DNA of 64,000 bases from Calditrichia bacterium (GTDB lineage Bacteria; Calditrichota; Calditrichia; Calditrichales; J004), in NCBI GenBank assembly GCA_020635035.1, contig JACKAO010000009.1, forward strand, positions 84,077 through 148,076, written 5' to 3'. Below the pieces are notes generated by a model. It saw only the letters and a list, made by a program, of their open reading frames with translations, had not been told where the DNA came from and did not search any database. Of the stretch, positions 52,617 to 60,846 are shown in pieces (within the stretch, counting starts at the first letter, position 1; each line of letters begins with the position of its first letter). Made by a program: the position numbers and the translations under genes.

Positions 52617-53915
52617 TTATTTCTGTACAGGATATATTGCTGTAAGATCGGTCCCGGGATAATAGTGCTCAATAATGGATTTAAAAGTATTGCCGTTAAA
52701 AGCCATAGTTATTGCACCAGACTGGCACATACCAACGCCATGACCCCAGCCAGCTCCTTTAAGAATAAAAAAATTACTATCCTGCTTTACAAAAAAACAG
52801 GCGCTGCGCAGAGAAGGTTGCCAAAGTTGACGGATATTTAATTCACCTTTTACATCAAAACTGTCTTTTTCAAATATGAATCGAGCATCGATAATTCTAC
52901 CGGATAAGCCACGTTTTTTCACCTGAATGTTGCGTAATAAACCATAATCAACTCCATTGGACAAGATTGCTGAAATAGAATCAACGGAAAAAGATTTTGT
53001 CCAGCGAAAATTAGTCTTGCTCCAGGAAGGTAAATTTTTGTTTAATTTCGGATTACAGAAAACATCTGGATCAGATAAAATCCACTCGCGGACTTTATCT
53101 TCGCTGCTTAGGTCCATATTCATTTTTTTCTCATTGTCAGCACCTGCAAAGCTGTAGGTTTCAGGATCCGGTCGATCAGGCCAAACATTTTGAATTATTT
53201 CTGAATGACCGCCACAGTTTGATGCATAATAAGCATTTATAGGATGGTTATTTTCTGTTAAAATAATGGACCGTGTCAGATCAACTGCAAGGTCTGTCAT
53301 TTTATTACGTTTTTTATTGCCGCTAAAAACCTGGCATTCCACATCAGCCGTTAAATCGTAATAATCTGCACCGTACATACCGGACGTAAGTGCCATTATG
53401 GCTTCCGAACGAGCTGCAACAGCCTGCGCTTTTAATGCTTCAAGGGGAGCATCATTGCCGATTTCATAAGGGATGACTCCTTTAAGGTATTGTTCCAGTG
53501 GTAGTTTTACGACAATCTGCATTTGTTGTGCATTTGTGTAAATACAAAGCTTGCCTTCGTATATTCGGTCTTCTTTTCCTTCCCACCACCATCCGACACC
53601 ATAAGGAACATCCTTAATTGTAATAGTAGCACTGTCATCATTGCTGATAAAGACCAGACTATCGTTTGCAGTCAGGATTTTTTGATCAGCTTTATAAAGC
53701 AGGATTGTATTTTCGTTTCTTGTTAATCTAAAAATACTATCAGATGAAGTAACTTTTATACCATTAAGGATCCAGTTCTTATTTAATTGAAAAAGAATTT
53801 CAGAATTTGTTTCTAAAATTTTTGTACGCAGGAATGGTTCTTCAGAAAATAATTTGTTTGGAAGATTGTTCAGAGAAAAAAGGACAGAACAAATTAATAA
53901 ATATATAAAAATCAT
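52617..53915 (-). CDS. SpoIID/LytB-domain protein (predicted peptidoglycan lytic transglycosylase)
   Basis: 432 residues with an N-terminal signal. The SpoIID domain spans about 120-400: LPLEQYLKGVIPYEI with the likely catalytic E141, LKAQAVAARSEA, a NCGGHSE segment and the GWGHGVGMCQSGA end. In Gram-positive bacteria this fold cleaves denuded glycan strands; in FCB bacteria such proteins probably act on the wall in the periplasm. GNAT gene follows 14 bases upstream on the same strand. Confidence 0.9.
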   Translation of the reverse strand: MIFIYLLICSVLFSLNNLPNKLFSEEPFLRTKILETNSEILFQLNKNWILNGIKVTSSDSIFRLTRNENTILLYKADQKILTANDSLVFISNDDSATITIKDVPYGVGWWWEGKEDRIYEGKLCIYTNAQQMQIVVKLPLEQYLKGVIPYEIGNDAPLEALKAQAVAARSEAIMALTSGMYGADYYDLTADVECQVFSGNKKRNKMTDLAVDLTRSIILTENNHPINAYYASNCGGHSEIIQNVWPDRPDPETYSFAGADNEKKMNMDLSSEDKVREWILSDPDVFCNPKLNKNLPSWSKTNFRWTKSFSVDSISAILSNGVDYGLLRNIQVKKRGLSGRIIDARFIFEKDSFDVKGELNIRQLWQPSLRSACFFVKQDSNFFILKGAGWGHGVGMCQSGAITMAFNGNTFKSIIEHYYPGTDLTAIYPVQK

Positions 53916-53929
53916 CCAGGTAAACCCGG

Positions 53930-54475
53930 TTATTTTTTAAACTCGTGTTTTAAAATGCCCATTATATAAAAATCAGAATAATGCCCATCATGGAACATGG
54001 CTTGTCTTAATGTACCTTCTTGTACAAAACCGCACTTTTTGTAAACTTTAACGGCTGCTTCATTCTCAACTGCAACATGCAGCTGCACCCTGTTAAGATT
54101 AAGTGTATCAAAGGCATAACGAAGCAGCAGCATGGTGGCTTCTGATCCATAGCCTTTGGACCAATTACTTTTATCAGCTATCCCGATATAAAAGGTGGCC
54201 ATCCGCCCAACCCAGTCAATCCTGAAAAGCGCGACCTGTCCTACTGCTGAATCTTGTTCGGTGTTGCAAATAGTAAAAATGATTGTATTCGGATCACTTA
54301 AATAGCGACTTGTTTTTTGATGTATTTGTTCAGTAGTTACTGGAAAAGCATAGAAAAGAGTAGATCGTGGATCGGGGTGATTTTCGAGCCGGGAAATCAT
54401 CTCCTCATCCCCGGACTGAAAAGCACGCAGATAAATTTTACTACCGATAAGAAAAGCGTCGTTTATGAACTCCAT
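53930..54475 (-). CDS. GNAT acetyltransferase, RimJ/RimL-like
   Basis: 181 residues. LRAFQSGDEEMISRLENHPD opens the fold, YIGIADKSNWSKGYGSEAT carries the acetyl-CoA loop and LNRVQLHVAVENEAAVKVYKKCGF the terminal strand. RimJ/RimL relatives acetylate protein N-termini or small amines. Target unknown. It sits 14 bases before SpoIID and shares its direction, so they may be one transcript. Confidence 0.88.
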   Translation of the reverse strand: MEFINDAFLIGSKIYLRAFQSGDEEMISRLENHPDPRSTLFYAFPVTTEQIHQKTSRYLSDPNTIIFTICNTEQDSAVGQVALFRIDWVGRMATFYIGIADKSNWSKGYGSEATMLLLRYAFDTLNLNRVQLHVAVENEAAVKVYKKCGFVQEGTLRQAMFHDGHYSDFYIMGILKHEFKK

Positions 54476-54584
54476 AGTCCCATCTTTTGATCAGAAATAA
54501 AGACTTTAAAATTAGTCAATCAAAACGCCAGTTGCAATGTGATTTTAGCTTTTCAAAATGCCTAACAGGGCTGAGATGAATTAA

Positions 54585-55103
54585 TTAGAATCCGGTTAAA
54601 GTTGCGTTAAATTTTCCATCGGTAATTGTGATCGAATCACTGTTATTTTGCTGGTTTACACAAACACCATTAAAAGTACCTTTTACATAAGATTGGGTTA
54701 TTTCTGAGATTTCAATCATACCACTGTTTGCTGCATAAGTAACAGAAATACCGTTTGTTGTTTTTGTAAATACCAGCGAAGCAATCGATGTACCATCCAG
54801 GTTGTAGGTATTCTCAAGACTCTGATCAGTTGCAAGTACGTTACTTAATGCCATCCCGATTCCTTCAGAAAGAGTAGCTGAAACCGTTCGTGCGGCAGTA
54901 ACTGACATGGCAGAAACACTGTCAATAGTTGAGATCGCGGCAAATACGATACCCTGGCTCGCTTTCCAGTCGTTACCATCTACTTTTGCCGTCATATTGC
55001 CTGGGTTTAAGTTGATATCGGAATTACTGTTCATGCCGGTTTCAGAATCATCACTACATGAGAAAAGGATTAAAATGGAAAGAATAGTTATATATTTTAA
55101 CAT
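54585..55103 (-). CDS. Small lipoprotein, DUF6252-like
   Basis: 172 residues from the ATG at 55103, where GGAGAAACC precedes it; an upstream Met lacks this. Signal peptide with lipobox LILFSC. The mature region (MTAKVDGNDWKA, FAAISTIDSV, YVKGTFNGVCVN) resembles the DUF6252 family of surface lipoproteins common in Bacteroidota; no function is known. It is transcribed away from the tRNA gene. Confidence 0.65.
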   Translation of the reverse strand: MLKYITILSILILFSCSDDSETGMNSNSDINLNPGNMTAKVDGNDWKASQGIVFAAISTIDSVSAMSVTAARTVSATLSEGIGMALSNVLATDQSLENTYNLDGTSIASLVFTKTTNGISVTYAANSGMIEISEITQSYVKGTFNGVCVNQQNNSDSITITDGKFNATLTGF

Positions 55104-55183
55104 GGTTTCTCCAGGGTTAATTTTTATGGATAACAAAACATTTAATAAAATATATTCCGTATGAATTTTTATTATTATCAAAA

Positions 55184-55211
55184 TTGATTTCAATGGAATT
55201 AAATTTTAATT
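55184..55211 (+). promoter_or_regulatory. Sigma70-like promoter of the tRNA gene
   Basis: TTGATT at 55184-55189 and TTAATT at 55206-55211 are 16 bases apart. The predicted start near 55218 lies 8 bases before the tRNA. The surroundings are very AT-rich, so a chance match is possible. Confidence 0.35.
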
Positions 55212-55225
55212 TTGCCAACTCAAAA

Positions 55226-55298
55226 GCCACTGTAGCTCAGTTGGTAGAGCAGTTCACTCGTAATGATCAGGTCAGCGGTTCGAATCCGCTCAGTGGCT
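55226..55298 (+). tRNA. tRNA-Thr(CGT)
   Basis: A full cloverleaf of 73 bases. The acceptor stem GCCACTG pairs perfectly with CAGTGGC, the D stem is GCTC/GAGC, the anticodon loop is CTCGTAA with anticodon CGT, and the T arm is AGCGG-TTCGAAT-CCGCT. The anticodon stem has one T-T mismatch (GTTCA with TGATC). The discriminator is T and no CCA is encoded. It decodes ACG. A promoter-like site is just upstream, and no other tRNA is adjacent. Confidence 0.95.
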
Positions 55299-55524
55299 CA
55301 CTTGTTTTCTCTCACTCTAATCAAATCATTATCCTTCCTTAGAGATAGTTTTAACTTAATTAGCATATTCCAAAAATTAACTCAGATGAACAAGCCCCTG
55401 AGAAATCTATAGGAATACCACGGTTTTATGGCCACATTTCATTAATATGTCAGTTGTTTTCTGATACAGCCGATAATTATTTACATTTAGATGGATTCTG
55501 TCTATCTTTATATGAAATAATGTC

Positions 55525-55538
55525 AAGTTGAACAACTT
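55525..55538 (+). promoter_or_regulatory. Inverted repeat before the amylase gene (AAGTTG-N2-CAACTT)
   Basis: Two perfect 6-base arms with a 2-base spacer lie 12 bases before the ATG of the GH13 gene. This may be an operator for a sugar-responsive repressor or a small hairpin that hides the start region. The 250 bases between the tRNA and this site hold no gene and nothing else I can name. Confidence 0.3.
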
Positions 55539-55550
55539 AAGAGTGTTTTT

Positions 55551-57938
55551 ATGAAACCATTAAAACTTTTTCTTGCCATAATATTTTCTTCGTTATTAAT
55601 CACATGTAACACAAGTCTAAAACCTGAAATCTATGATTTAATTAAAACTTTAAGATTAACAGCCGGACAAACAGACACTCTTATGATTTCTGATTTATGG
55701 TTTGCTCCGGATTACGATGTTGCTTTTATTGAGAATCCTGATTTAAATCTCAGCTATAATGTTTCATCAGGTGAAATAATCGTTTCTGCCGATTCTGCTT
55801 TTCAGGGAATGACACTTCAAAAGTTTACCTATATAAACAAGGAATATGCTTTTCCTGTAAAAGTTAATAACCTAACTGCTCAAACTTTTAAGTATAAACT
55901 TAAAAATAAGGAAGAATCTGTTCGGGTTATCGGAAGTTTTAACAGCTGGAACAGGCTTAACTCTCCAATGACAGATGCTGATGGTGATGGCGTCTACGAA
56001 AAGACATTCATGCTCGATAATGGAAGATATGAATATAAGTTTTATATAGATGGTAATGAGATTATTGATCCGGCAAACAAGGAAAAGGTCCTGAATAATT
56101 TTGGACAATATAATTCTTTGTTAGTCATTAATAATAGCAGTGTTGAACGTGAATTGATCCCCAACGGTTACCAGCGTCGTGCTAAAACAATCACATTTAA
56201 ATGGTTATACAATTCACAGGCGAAAGATACAATTGATATATCGGATATTATTGCATTGCAGGATAACCAGGTTATTGCTCCGGAAAATATTTCTATTAAA
56301 AACAATTTACTCTCATTGGAAATAAATTCTGAAAATGTATCACCTAATTGTGTTATCAGAATGGTGGTTGCCAATAATAATTTCTACACTGCAGAATCAC
56401 GAGTATATCTGAATAATGGAGAAATTGCTGACCAAAGTGAAAATAAAAGCTGGCGTGATGCTATCGTATATTCACTTATAATTGACCGTTTTTATGATGG
56501 TGATAAATCAAATACACAGAAAGTTAATAATCCGGAACTCAAGGATAAAGCTAATTATTATGGTGGGGATATCCGGGGGATAATTGAGAAATTAGACACC
56601 GGCTATTTTGATAATCTTAATGTTAATGTTATTTGGGTTTCTCCGGTTAATCAAAATCCCTTTGAAGCATACAGAGAGTACCCCGAGCCACGCGAACTTT
56701 ATGCCGGATATCATGGTTACTGGCCGATTGAGCCTGAGAAAGTAGATGTTCGATTTGGTGATATGGGGCTCTTAAGAGATATGGTTGACAAAGCGCATCA
56801 AAAGGGCATGAAGGTTATGCTAGATTTTGTAAGTAATCATGTACATGAACAACATCCCTATTATAAAGAACATCCGGATTGGTTTGGATCAGTTAATTTA
56901 CCTGATGGCAGAAAAAATATTCGATTCTGGGATGAATACAGATTAACAACCTGGTTTGAACCTTATCTGCCTTCTTTTGATTACCTGGCATCTGAAGAAG
57001 CACTTAATACGGTAACGGATAACGCTGTCTGGTGGCTTAAAGAATCGAATGCCGATGGATTCAGACAGGATGCAGTTAAGCATGTTCCAAATAAATTCTG
57101 GCGGACTCTTACCAAAAAAATTAAGGAAGAAATTGAAATTCCTGAAAATCGCAAAATTTATCAAATTGGAGAAACATTCGGTTCCTATGATCTGATAAGT
57201 TCTTATGTGAATAATGGACAACTGGACGGACAGTTTAATTTTAATTTGTACGAAACAGCGCTGTCTGCTTTTTCTAATCCGGATGTAAGTTTTAAAGTCC
57301 TGGATATCGAAATGGCAAAAACTCACGATGTTTATGGCATGTACCATTTAATGGGTAATCTTATGGACAGCCATGACAAAGCACGTTTTATGGCAATAGC
57401 AGAAGGTGATACGGACCCTGACAAAGGAGAAAACATCCCCTGGAATAATCCACCAAAGGTGGATGATCCGGATAGTTATAAAAAGGCCCAGTTATATATT
57501 ACTTACATGATGACAATTCCGGGTGTTCCGTTTGTCTATTATGGCGATGAATTTGGAATGACCGGGGCTAATGATCCTGATAATCGCCGACCGATGCGTT
57601 TTGGAGATCAACTGTCTGAAAATGAAAAACAGATGCTCAAAAGTGTTCAGAAAATTATTAAACTGCGCAAGGATAATTCAGCTTTGCGTTATGGTGATTT
57701 TCGAAGTATATATGCAGATAAGAATGTTTATGCATATTTAAGGGCCGACATGCTGCAAAAGGTTTTAATAGTCCTTAACAAGTCTTCTGAAGAAACAGTC
57801 GTTGATCTTAAATTGCCGGTTGAGTACAACTTTAAAAGCATGATTCCGCTTTATGGTGTAAAACGTTATTCTTTAATCAGTAATATTTTAAATGCGGATA
57901 TACCGGCATACGGTGCACTTGTAATGCTTCTGAAATAG
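55551..57938 (+). CDS. GH13 alpha-amylase-family lipoprotein with CBM48-like domain
   Basis: 795 residues. Lipoprotein signal with Cys at residue 19 (LLITC). About residues 115-200 form a CBM48/AMPK-type glycogen-binding sandwich (VRVIGSFNSWNR, RYEYKFYIDGN). The GH13 barrel runs from about 300 to 700, with region I MLDFVSNHV, nucleophile D507 in GFRQDAVKH, acid/base E541 in QIGETFG and D609 in MDSHDK. A C-terminal beta-sandwich ends the protein. It would cleave alpha-glucans at the outer-membrane surface or periplasm, as SusG-type enzymes do. No SusC/D pair is nearby. An inverted repeat lies in front of the start. Confidence 0.92.
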   Translation: MKPLKLFLAIIFSSLLITCNTSLKPEIYDLIKTLRLTAGQTDTLMISDLWFAPDYDVAFIENPDLNLSYNVSSGEIIVSADSAFQGMTLQKFTYINKEYAFPVKVNNLTAQTFKYKLKNKEESVRVIGSFNSWNRLNSPMTDADGDGVYEKTFMLDNGRYEYKFYIDGNEIIDPANKEKVLNNFGQYNSLLVINNSSVERELIPNGYQRRAKTITFKWLYNSQAKDTIDISDIIALQDNQVIAPENISIKNNLLSLEINSENVSPNCVIRMVVANNNFYTAESRVYLNNGEIADQSENKSWRDAIVYSLIIDRFYDGDKSNTQKVNNPELKDKANYYGGDIRGIIEKLDTGYFDNLNVNVIWVSPVNQNPFEAYREYPEPRELYAGYHGYWPIEPEKVDVRFGDMGLLRDMVDKAHQKGMKVMLDFVSNHVHEQHPYYKEHPDWFGSVNLPDGRKNIRFWDEYRLTTWFEPYLPSFDYLASEEALNTVTDNAVWWLKESNADGFRQDAVKHVPNKFWRTLTKKIKEEIEIPENRKIYQIGETFGSYDLISSYVNNGQLDGQFNFNLYETALSAFSNPDVSFKVLDIEMAKTHDVYGMYHLMGNLMDSHDKARFMAIAEGDTDPDKGENIPWNNPPKVDDPDSYKKAQLYITYMMTIPGVPFVYYGDEFGMTGANDPDNRRPMRFGDQLSENEKQMLKSVQKIIKLRKDNSALRYGDFRSIYADKNVYAYLRADMLQKVLIVLNKSSEETVVDLKLPVEYNFKSMIPLYGVKRYSLISNILNADIPAYGALVMLLK

Positions 57939-57944
57939 TTCTGG

Positions 57945-59054
57945 TTAATTTGTTTTCTGGATATATTTTTTTAATCGGTCCGGACGATCGGTAACCATTG
58001 CTGAAACGTTCATACTTACAAGGCATTTCATCTCGCGTTTGCGGTTAATAGTCCAGGTTATCAGCCGTTCAACAGCATTATCCGAGTCCTTGATTTTGTT
58101 CATTTCTTTCAGGTCATGTTTTATTACGCGGCGGTAGGTAGTCCATGGACCAAGCTGTAAGACAGTAGGCCGGCCGACGGATGCAAATTTGTTTTTGTAT
58201 TTGATGGCTTTTTTTATACAGCTGTACGCTTCGGGATCAAGGACAATCCCCACAGGCAGTTCAACATCACAGGTGTAGTTCAGATCAGGTGCATGTTTTT
58301 TCATCTCTTTGATTATCTCTTCTTCGGGACTCATAAACAAAACGGTAAAGCCGGGATTTGTATCAGCCATGATTTCTCGGATCTGTTTTAACATTGGCTG
58401 GATAAATTCTTTATGAGCAACCGGTGTTTTTATATCGAGAATGATGAGCTTTAACTCATGCATTTTAACCGCCCATTCAAATACTTCGCGGACTGTTGGT
58501 ATGTAGGCTTCTTCTTTTTTATTTTTCTTCTTTTTGGAATAGCCATACCAGGTGCGTAGTTCACTTAAGGTAAGCTTGTGAGTTTCCCTGCGCATGGGGC
58601 TGTCATCCGGCACTATTGGCTTATATTTTACGACGGGCTCCACACCCATCTGTCTTACAAGAGCAATGATATTATCCGGGTCCCAGTCATGCCAAACAAC
58701 AACTTGACCATCTTTGGTATAAGTCAGGTCCATCTCAAGAGCATTCGCGCCATAAACGGTCAATGCTTTTTTGAAAGAAGGAATGGTGTTTTCGATTTCG
58801 AAAGCGGCTGCACCGCGGTGTCCGATTATTAAAAATGAATCAGCCAGACGTACTTTTCTTAAAGGGCAAACGCGGAATAATTCATATATCCATACGGGCA
58901 GCAGCAGAAGTGAATTAAAAATAAGACATGCTGAAAAACGCAGCGGATTCCAGACAAGGTTAAGAATCCTTAATGGATGCCAGGCAGAAGGGAAGCGTTT
59001 TTTTAATGACCGGCTGCGCAGGACTTTTTTATGTAAACAACGATGCCATGCCAT
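57945..59054 (-). CDS. Glycerophosphodiester phosphodiesterase family protein
   Basis: 369 residues. Residues 1-70 hold a very basic region (KKVLRSRSLKKRF) and one or two membrane helices, so the enzyme is probably membrane-anchored. The GDPD TIM barrel then follows: H79-R80 (IGHRGAA), E89-N90 (ENTIPSF), E107-D109 (LEMDLTYTKDGQ), H122 (VVWHD). It would hydrolyse glycerophosphodiesters to an alcohol and glycerol-3-phosphate. The N-terminal anchor is unusual for the family. Convergent with the amylase gene, 6 bases apart. Confidence 0.87.
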   Translation of the reverse strand: MAWHRCLHKKVLRSRSLKKRFPSAWHPLRILNLVWNPLRFSACLIFNSLLLLPVWIYELFRVCPLRKVRLADSFLIIGHRGAAAFEIENTIPSFKKALTVYGANALEMDLTYTKDGQVVVWHDWDPDNIIALVRQMGVEPVVKYKPIVPDDSPMRRETHKLTLSELRTWYGYSKKKKNKKEEAYIPTVREVFEWAVKMHELKLIILDIKTPVAHKEFIQPMLKQIREIMADTNPGFTVLFMSPEEEIIKEMKKHAPDLNYTCDVELPVGIVLDPEAYSCIKKAIKYKNKFASVGRPTVLQLGPWTTYRRVIKHDLKEMNKIKDSDNAVERLITWTINRKREMKCLVSMNVSAMVTDRPDRLKKYIQKTN

Positions 59055-59126
59055 ATATTTTATTTGAATGTTTGGGTTAGCTGTTTAATTTATTAGTTAT
59101 CCAAGTTTAAACAAGGAACAAGCAAA

Positions 59127-59900
59127 ATGAAAACAAAACTTGATATTGCAAAAAACTGGCTGCCACGTTATACGGGGGCTCAAATTGATGAATTTGGAGA
59201 TTATATCCTGTTAACAAATTTCCAGAATTATGTGGAAAAATTCGCAGAACAGTTTAATACAGATGTTAAAGGCGATGACCGGCCGATGAAAATGGCAACC
59301 AACCAATCCGGGTTGTCGATCATAAATTATGGTATGGGTTCAGCCAATGTTGCCACGATTACAGATTTGCTGATTGCACGTCAGCCTAAAGGTGTACTTT
59401 TTCTTGGAAAATGCGGTGGATTAAAACAATCTGCAGAAATCGGACATTTTGTTTTGCCGATAGCTGCCATCCGCGGGGAAGGAACCAGCAATGATTACAT
59501 GCCCAAAGAAGTACCTGCACTGCCGTCTTTTAAACTGCATAAATTTGTTTCGGATAAAATTATCCAGCGTGGGATGGAATACCGCACAGGTGTAGTGTAT
59601 ACAACCAACCGCCGGGTTTGGGAATGGGATGAAGATTTTAAGAAATACCTGCAAAAACTATCTGCGCTGGCCATAGATATGGAAACAGCCACCTTTTTTA
59701 TTGTCAGCCATGTTAATGAAATCTCACGTGGTGCTTTATTGCTGGTTTCAGATATGCCGTTGATGCCGGAAGGAATAAAAACAGAAAGATCCGATAAAGA
59801 AGTTACGGCTAAGTTTGTGGATCTTCATTTGCAGATTGGTATCGAAGCCATGACTGAGATTGAAGAAAAAGGTGAAGCCATTAAGCATTTCAGATATTAG
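59127..59900 (+). CDS. amn: AMP nucleosidase, short form
   Basis: 257 residues. It is the PNP-like C-terminal domain without the N-terminal regulatory domain of E. coli Amn, a form common in Bacteroidota. INYGMGSANVATITDLL and LFLGKCGGL bind the phosphate/ribose, AIDMETATFF provides the catalytic Glu, and LLLVSDMPLM the Asp of the base-binding loop. It hydrolyses AMP to adenine and ribose-5-phosphate. The repeat element begins 20 bases after its stop. Confidence 0.9.
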   Translation: MKTKLDIAKNWLPRYTGAQIDEFGDYILLTNFQNYVEKFAEQFNTDVKGDDRPMKMATNQSGLSIINYGMGSANVATITDLLIARQPKGVLFLGKCGGLKQSAEIGHFVLPIAAIRGEGTSNDYMPKEVPALPSFKLHKFVSDKIIQRGMEYRTGVVYTTNRRVWEWDEDFKKYLQKLSALAIDMETATFFIVSHVNEISRGALLLVSDMPLMPEGIKTERSDKEVTAKFVDLHLQIGIEAMTEIEEKGEAIKHFRY

Positions 59901-59919
59901 CATTAAAGAAAAGTAATAA

Positions 59920-59990
59920 CACACCCCTAACCCCTCTCAAGAGGGGAACAAAAGAGTTAATTCCCTTCCCGGGAAGGGCTAGGGTTGGGT
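59920..59990 (+). repeat. Palindromic repeat, unit 1 (short form)
   Basis: 71 bases made of two palindromic blocks: CCCCTCTCAAGAGGGG and TTCCCTTCCCGGGAAGGG, separated by a short A-rich linker, ending GGTTGGGT. It is the first of five related units around a DUF559 gene. The linker here is short (AACAAAAGAGTTAA), shared with unit 5. Confidence 0.85.
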
Positions 59991-60013
59991 TTAATGAAAG
60001 AATCGACAAAGTA
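59991..60013 (+). repeat. 23-base identical spacer, copy 1
   Basis: These 23 bases, between units 1 and 2, recur without a change at 60674-60696 between units 4 and 5. They begin TTAATGAAAG and end ACAAAGTA. The identity points to a recent duplication. Confidence 0.85.
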
Positions 60014-60100
60014 CACACCCTTAACCCCTCTCAAGATAGGAAATGAATTTTCAAAGTGCCCCAGAATTAATTCCCTTCCCGGGAAGGACTAGGGTTGGGT
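60014..60100 (+). repeat. Palindromic repeat, unit 2 (long form)
   Basis: 87 bases. The same two blocks as unit 1, with an added TTTTCAAAGTG-containing linker. One base change weakens the left block (AAGATAGG). It lies directly in front of the DUF559 gene and its end supplies the upstream context of that gene's start. Confidence 0.85.
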
Positions 60101-60117
60101 TAAATGAAGGCACAATG

Positions 60118-60513
60118 ATGAGAAAAATAATTCCTTATAAACATGAGTTAGTGAAAAAAGATCGAGAGTTGCGAAATAATGCTACCCTAAGTGAACGAAT
60201 GCTTTGGAAATATTTAAAAAGAAAGCAACTAAGGGGTTATGATTTTGACAGACAAAAACCTATTGACAATTATATTGTTGACTTCTTTTGCTATGATCTT
60301 ATGCTTGCAATTGAAATTGATGGTGAAACGCACCTTAATAAAAAAGAGTATGATGAACACAGAGAACAAAGACTTAATGAACTGGGAATAAAAATTTTAA
60401 GATTTGATGGGCATACTGTTTTAAAAAACACTTTAGGTGTTGTGCAAACGATTGTTGATTGGATTGAAGGATACGAGAAACACACCCCTAACCCCTCTCA
60501 AGAGGGGAAATAA
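60118..60513 (+). CDS. DUF559 family endonuclease-like protein embedded in repeats
   Basis: 131 residues from ATG 60118 (GAAGG 7 bases upstream; ATG 60115 is equally possible). The protein has the DUF559/Vsr-like PD-(D/E)XK core: LRNNATLSERMLWKYLK, GYDFDRQKPIDNYIVDFFCYDL with the first Asp, AIEIDGETH with the E-x-D-G pair and a late EQRLNELGIKILRF strand. It is likely a small nuclease. The last residues HTPNPSQEGK and the stop are encoded by repeat unit 3, so gene and repeat are joined. The role of such proteins is unknown; a part in spreading the repeat is inference. Confidence 0.85.
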   Translation: MRKIIPYKHELVKKDRELRNNATLSERMLWKYLKRKQLRGYDFDRQKPIDNYIVDFFCYDLMLAIEIDGETHLNKKEYDEHREQRLNELGIKILRFDGHTVLKNTLGVVQTIVDWIEGYEKHTPNPSQEGK

Positions 60514-60567
60514 ATTTTCAGAGTGATGCAGAATTAATTCCCTTCCTGGGAAGGGCAAGGGATGGGT
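60481..60567 (+). repeat. Palindromic repeat, unit 3 (long form), containing the DUF559 stop
   Basis: 87 bases, with a perfect CCCCTCTCAAGAGGGG block and a TTCCCTTCCTGGGAAGGG block, ending GGGATGGGT. The last 11 codons of DUF559, including its stop at 60511-60513, lie inside it. Confidence 0.85.
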
Positions 60568-60587
60568 AAAAAATTAAGAGTTGCCAA

Positions 60588-60673
60588 CACACCCCTATCC
60601 CCTCTCAAGAGGGGAAATAAATTTTCAAAGTGAAGTAGAATTAATTCCCTTTCGGGGAAGGCCACGGATGGGT
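60588..60673 (+). repeat. Palindromic repeat, unit 4 (long form)
   Basis: 86 bases with the same blocks as unit 3, some change in the second block (CCCTTTCGGGGAAGG), ending GGATGGGT. An open frame across it is only the repeat translated and is not a gene. Confidence 0.85.
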
Positions 60674-60696
60674 TTAATGAAAGAATCGACAAAGTA
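60674..60696 (+). repeat. 23-base identical spacer, copy 2
   Basis: Identical to 59991-60013. It links units 4 and 5 as the first copy links units 1 and 2, so the two ends of the element have the same layout. Confidence 0.85.
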
Positions 60697-60750
60697 CACC
60701 CCCCTAACCCATCTTAAGAGGGGAACAAAAGATTTAAGTCCCTTCCGGTG
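60697..60750 (+). repeat. Palindromic repeat, unit 5 (short form, truncated)
   Basis: About 54 bases with the first block (CCCATCTTAAGAGGGG, altered) and the short AACAAAAGATTTAA linker as in unit 1; the second block breaks off after CCCTTCCGG. From here to the DoxX gene start (60847) no further gene is seen. Confidence 0.75.
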
Positions 60751-60846
60751 TCCCTACCAATTAATGACTAAAACTTTACACTTACATTAAACTCTTTGGA
60801 TCTATTCTCTTTAAACTCTTGTGGTAGTATTTTACAGGAGATTTAA

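Noticed and set aside
59920..60750. CRISPR array
   Set aside because: Repeat units are 54-87 bases, two size forms, with spacers of which two are identical and one is a gene. No cas genes. Does not fit a CRISPR.
60581..60790. Open frame of 69 codons in the repeat region
   Set aside because: It is a translation of units 4 and 5 and their spacer, with no Shine-Dalgarno and no independent protein-like content.
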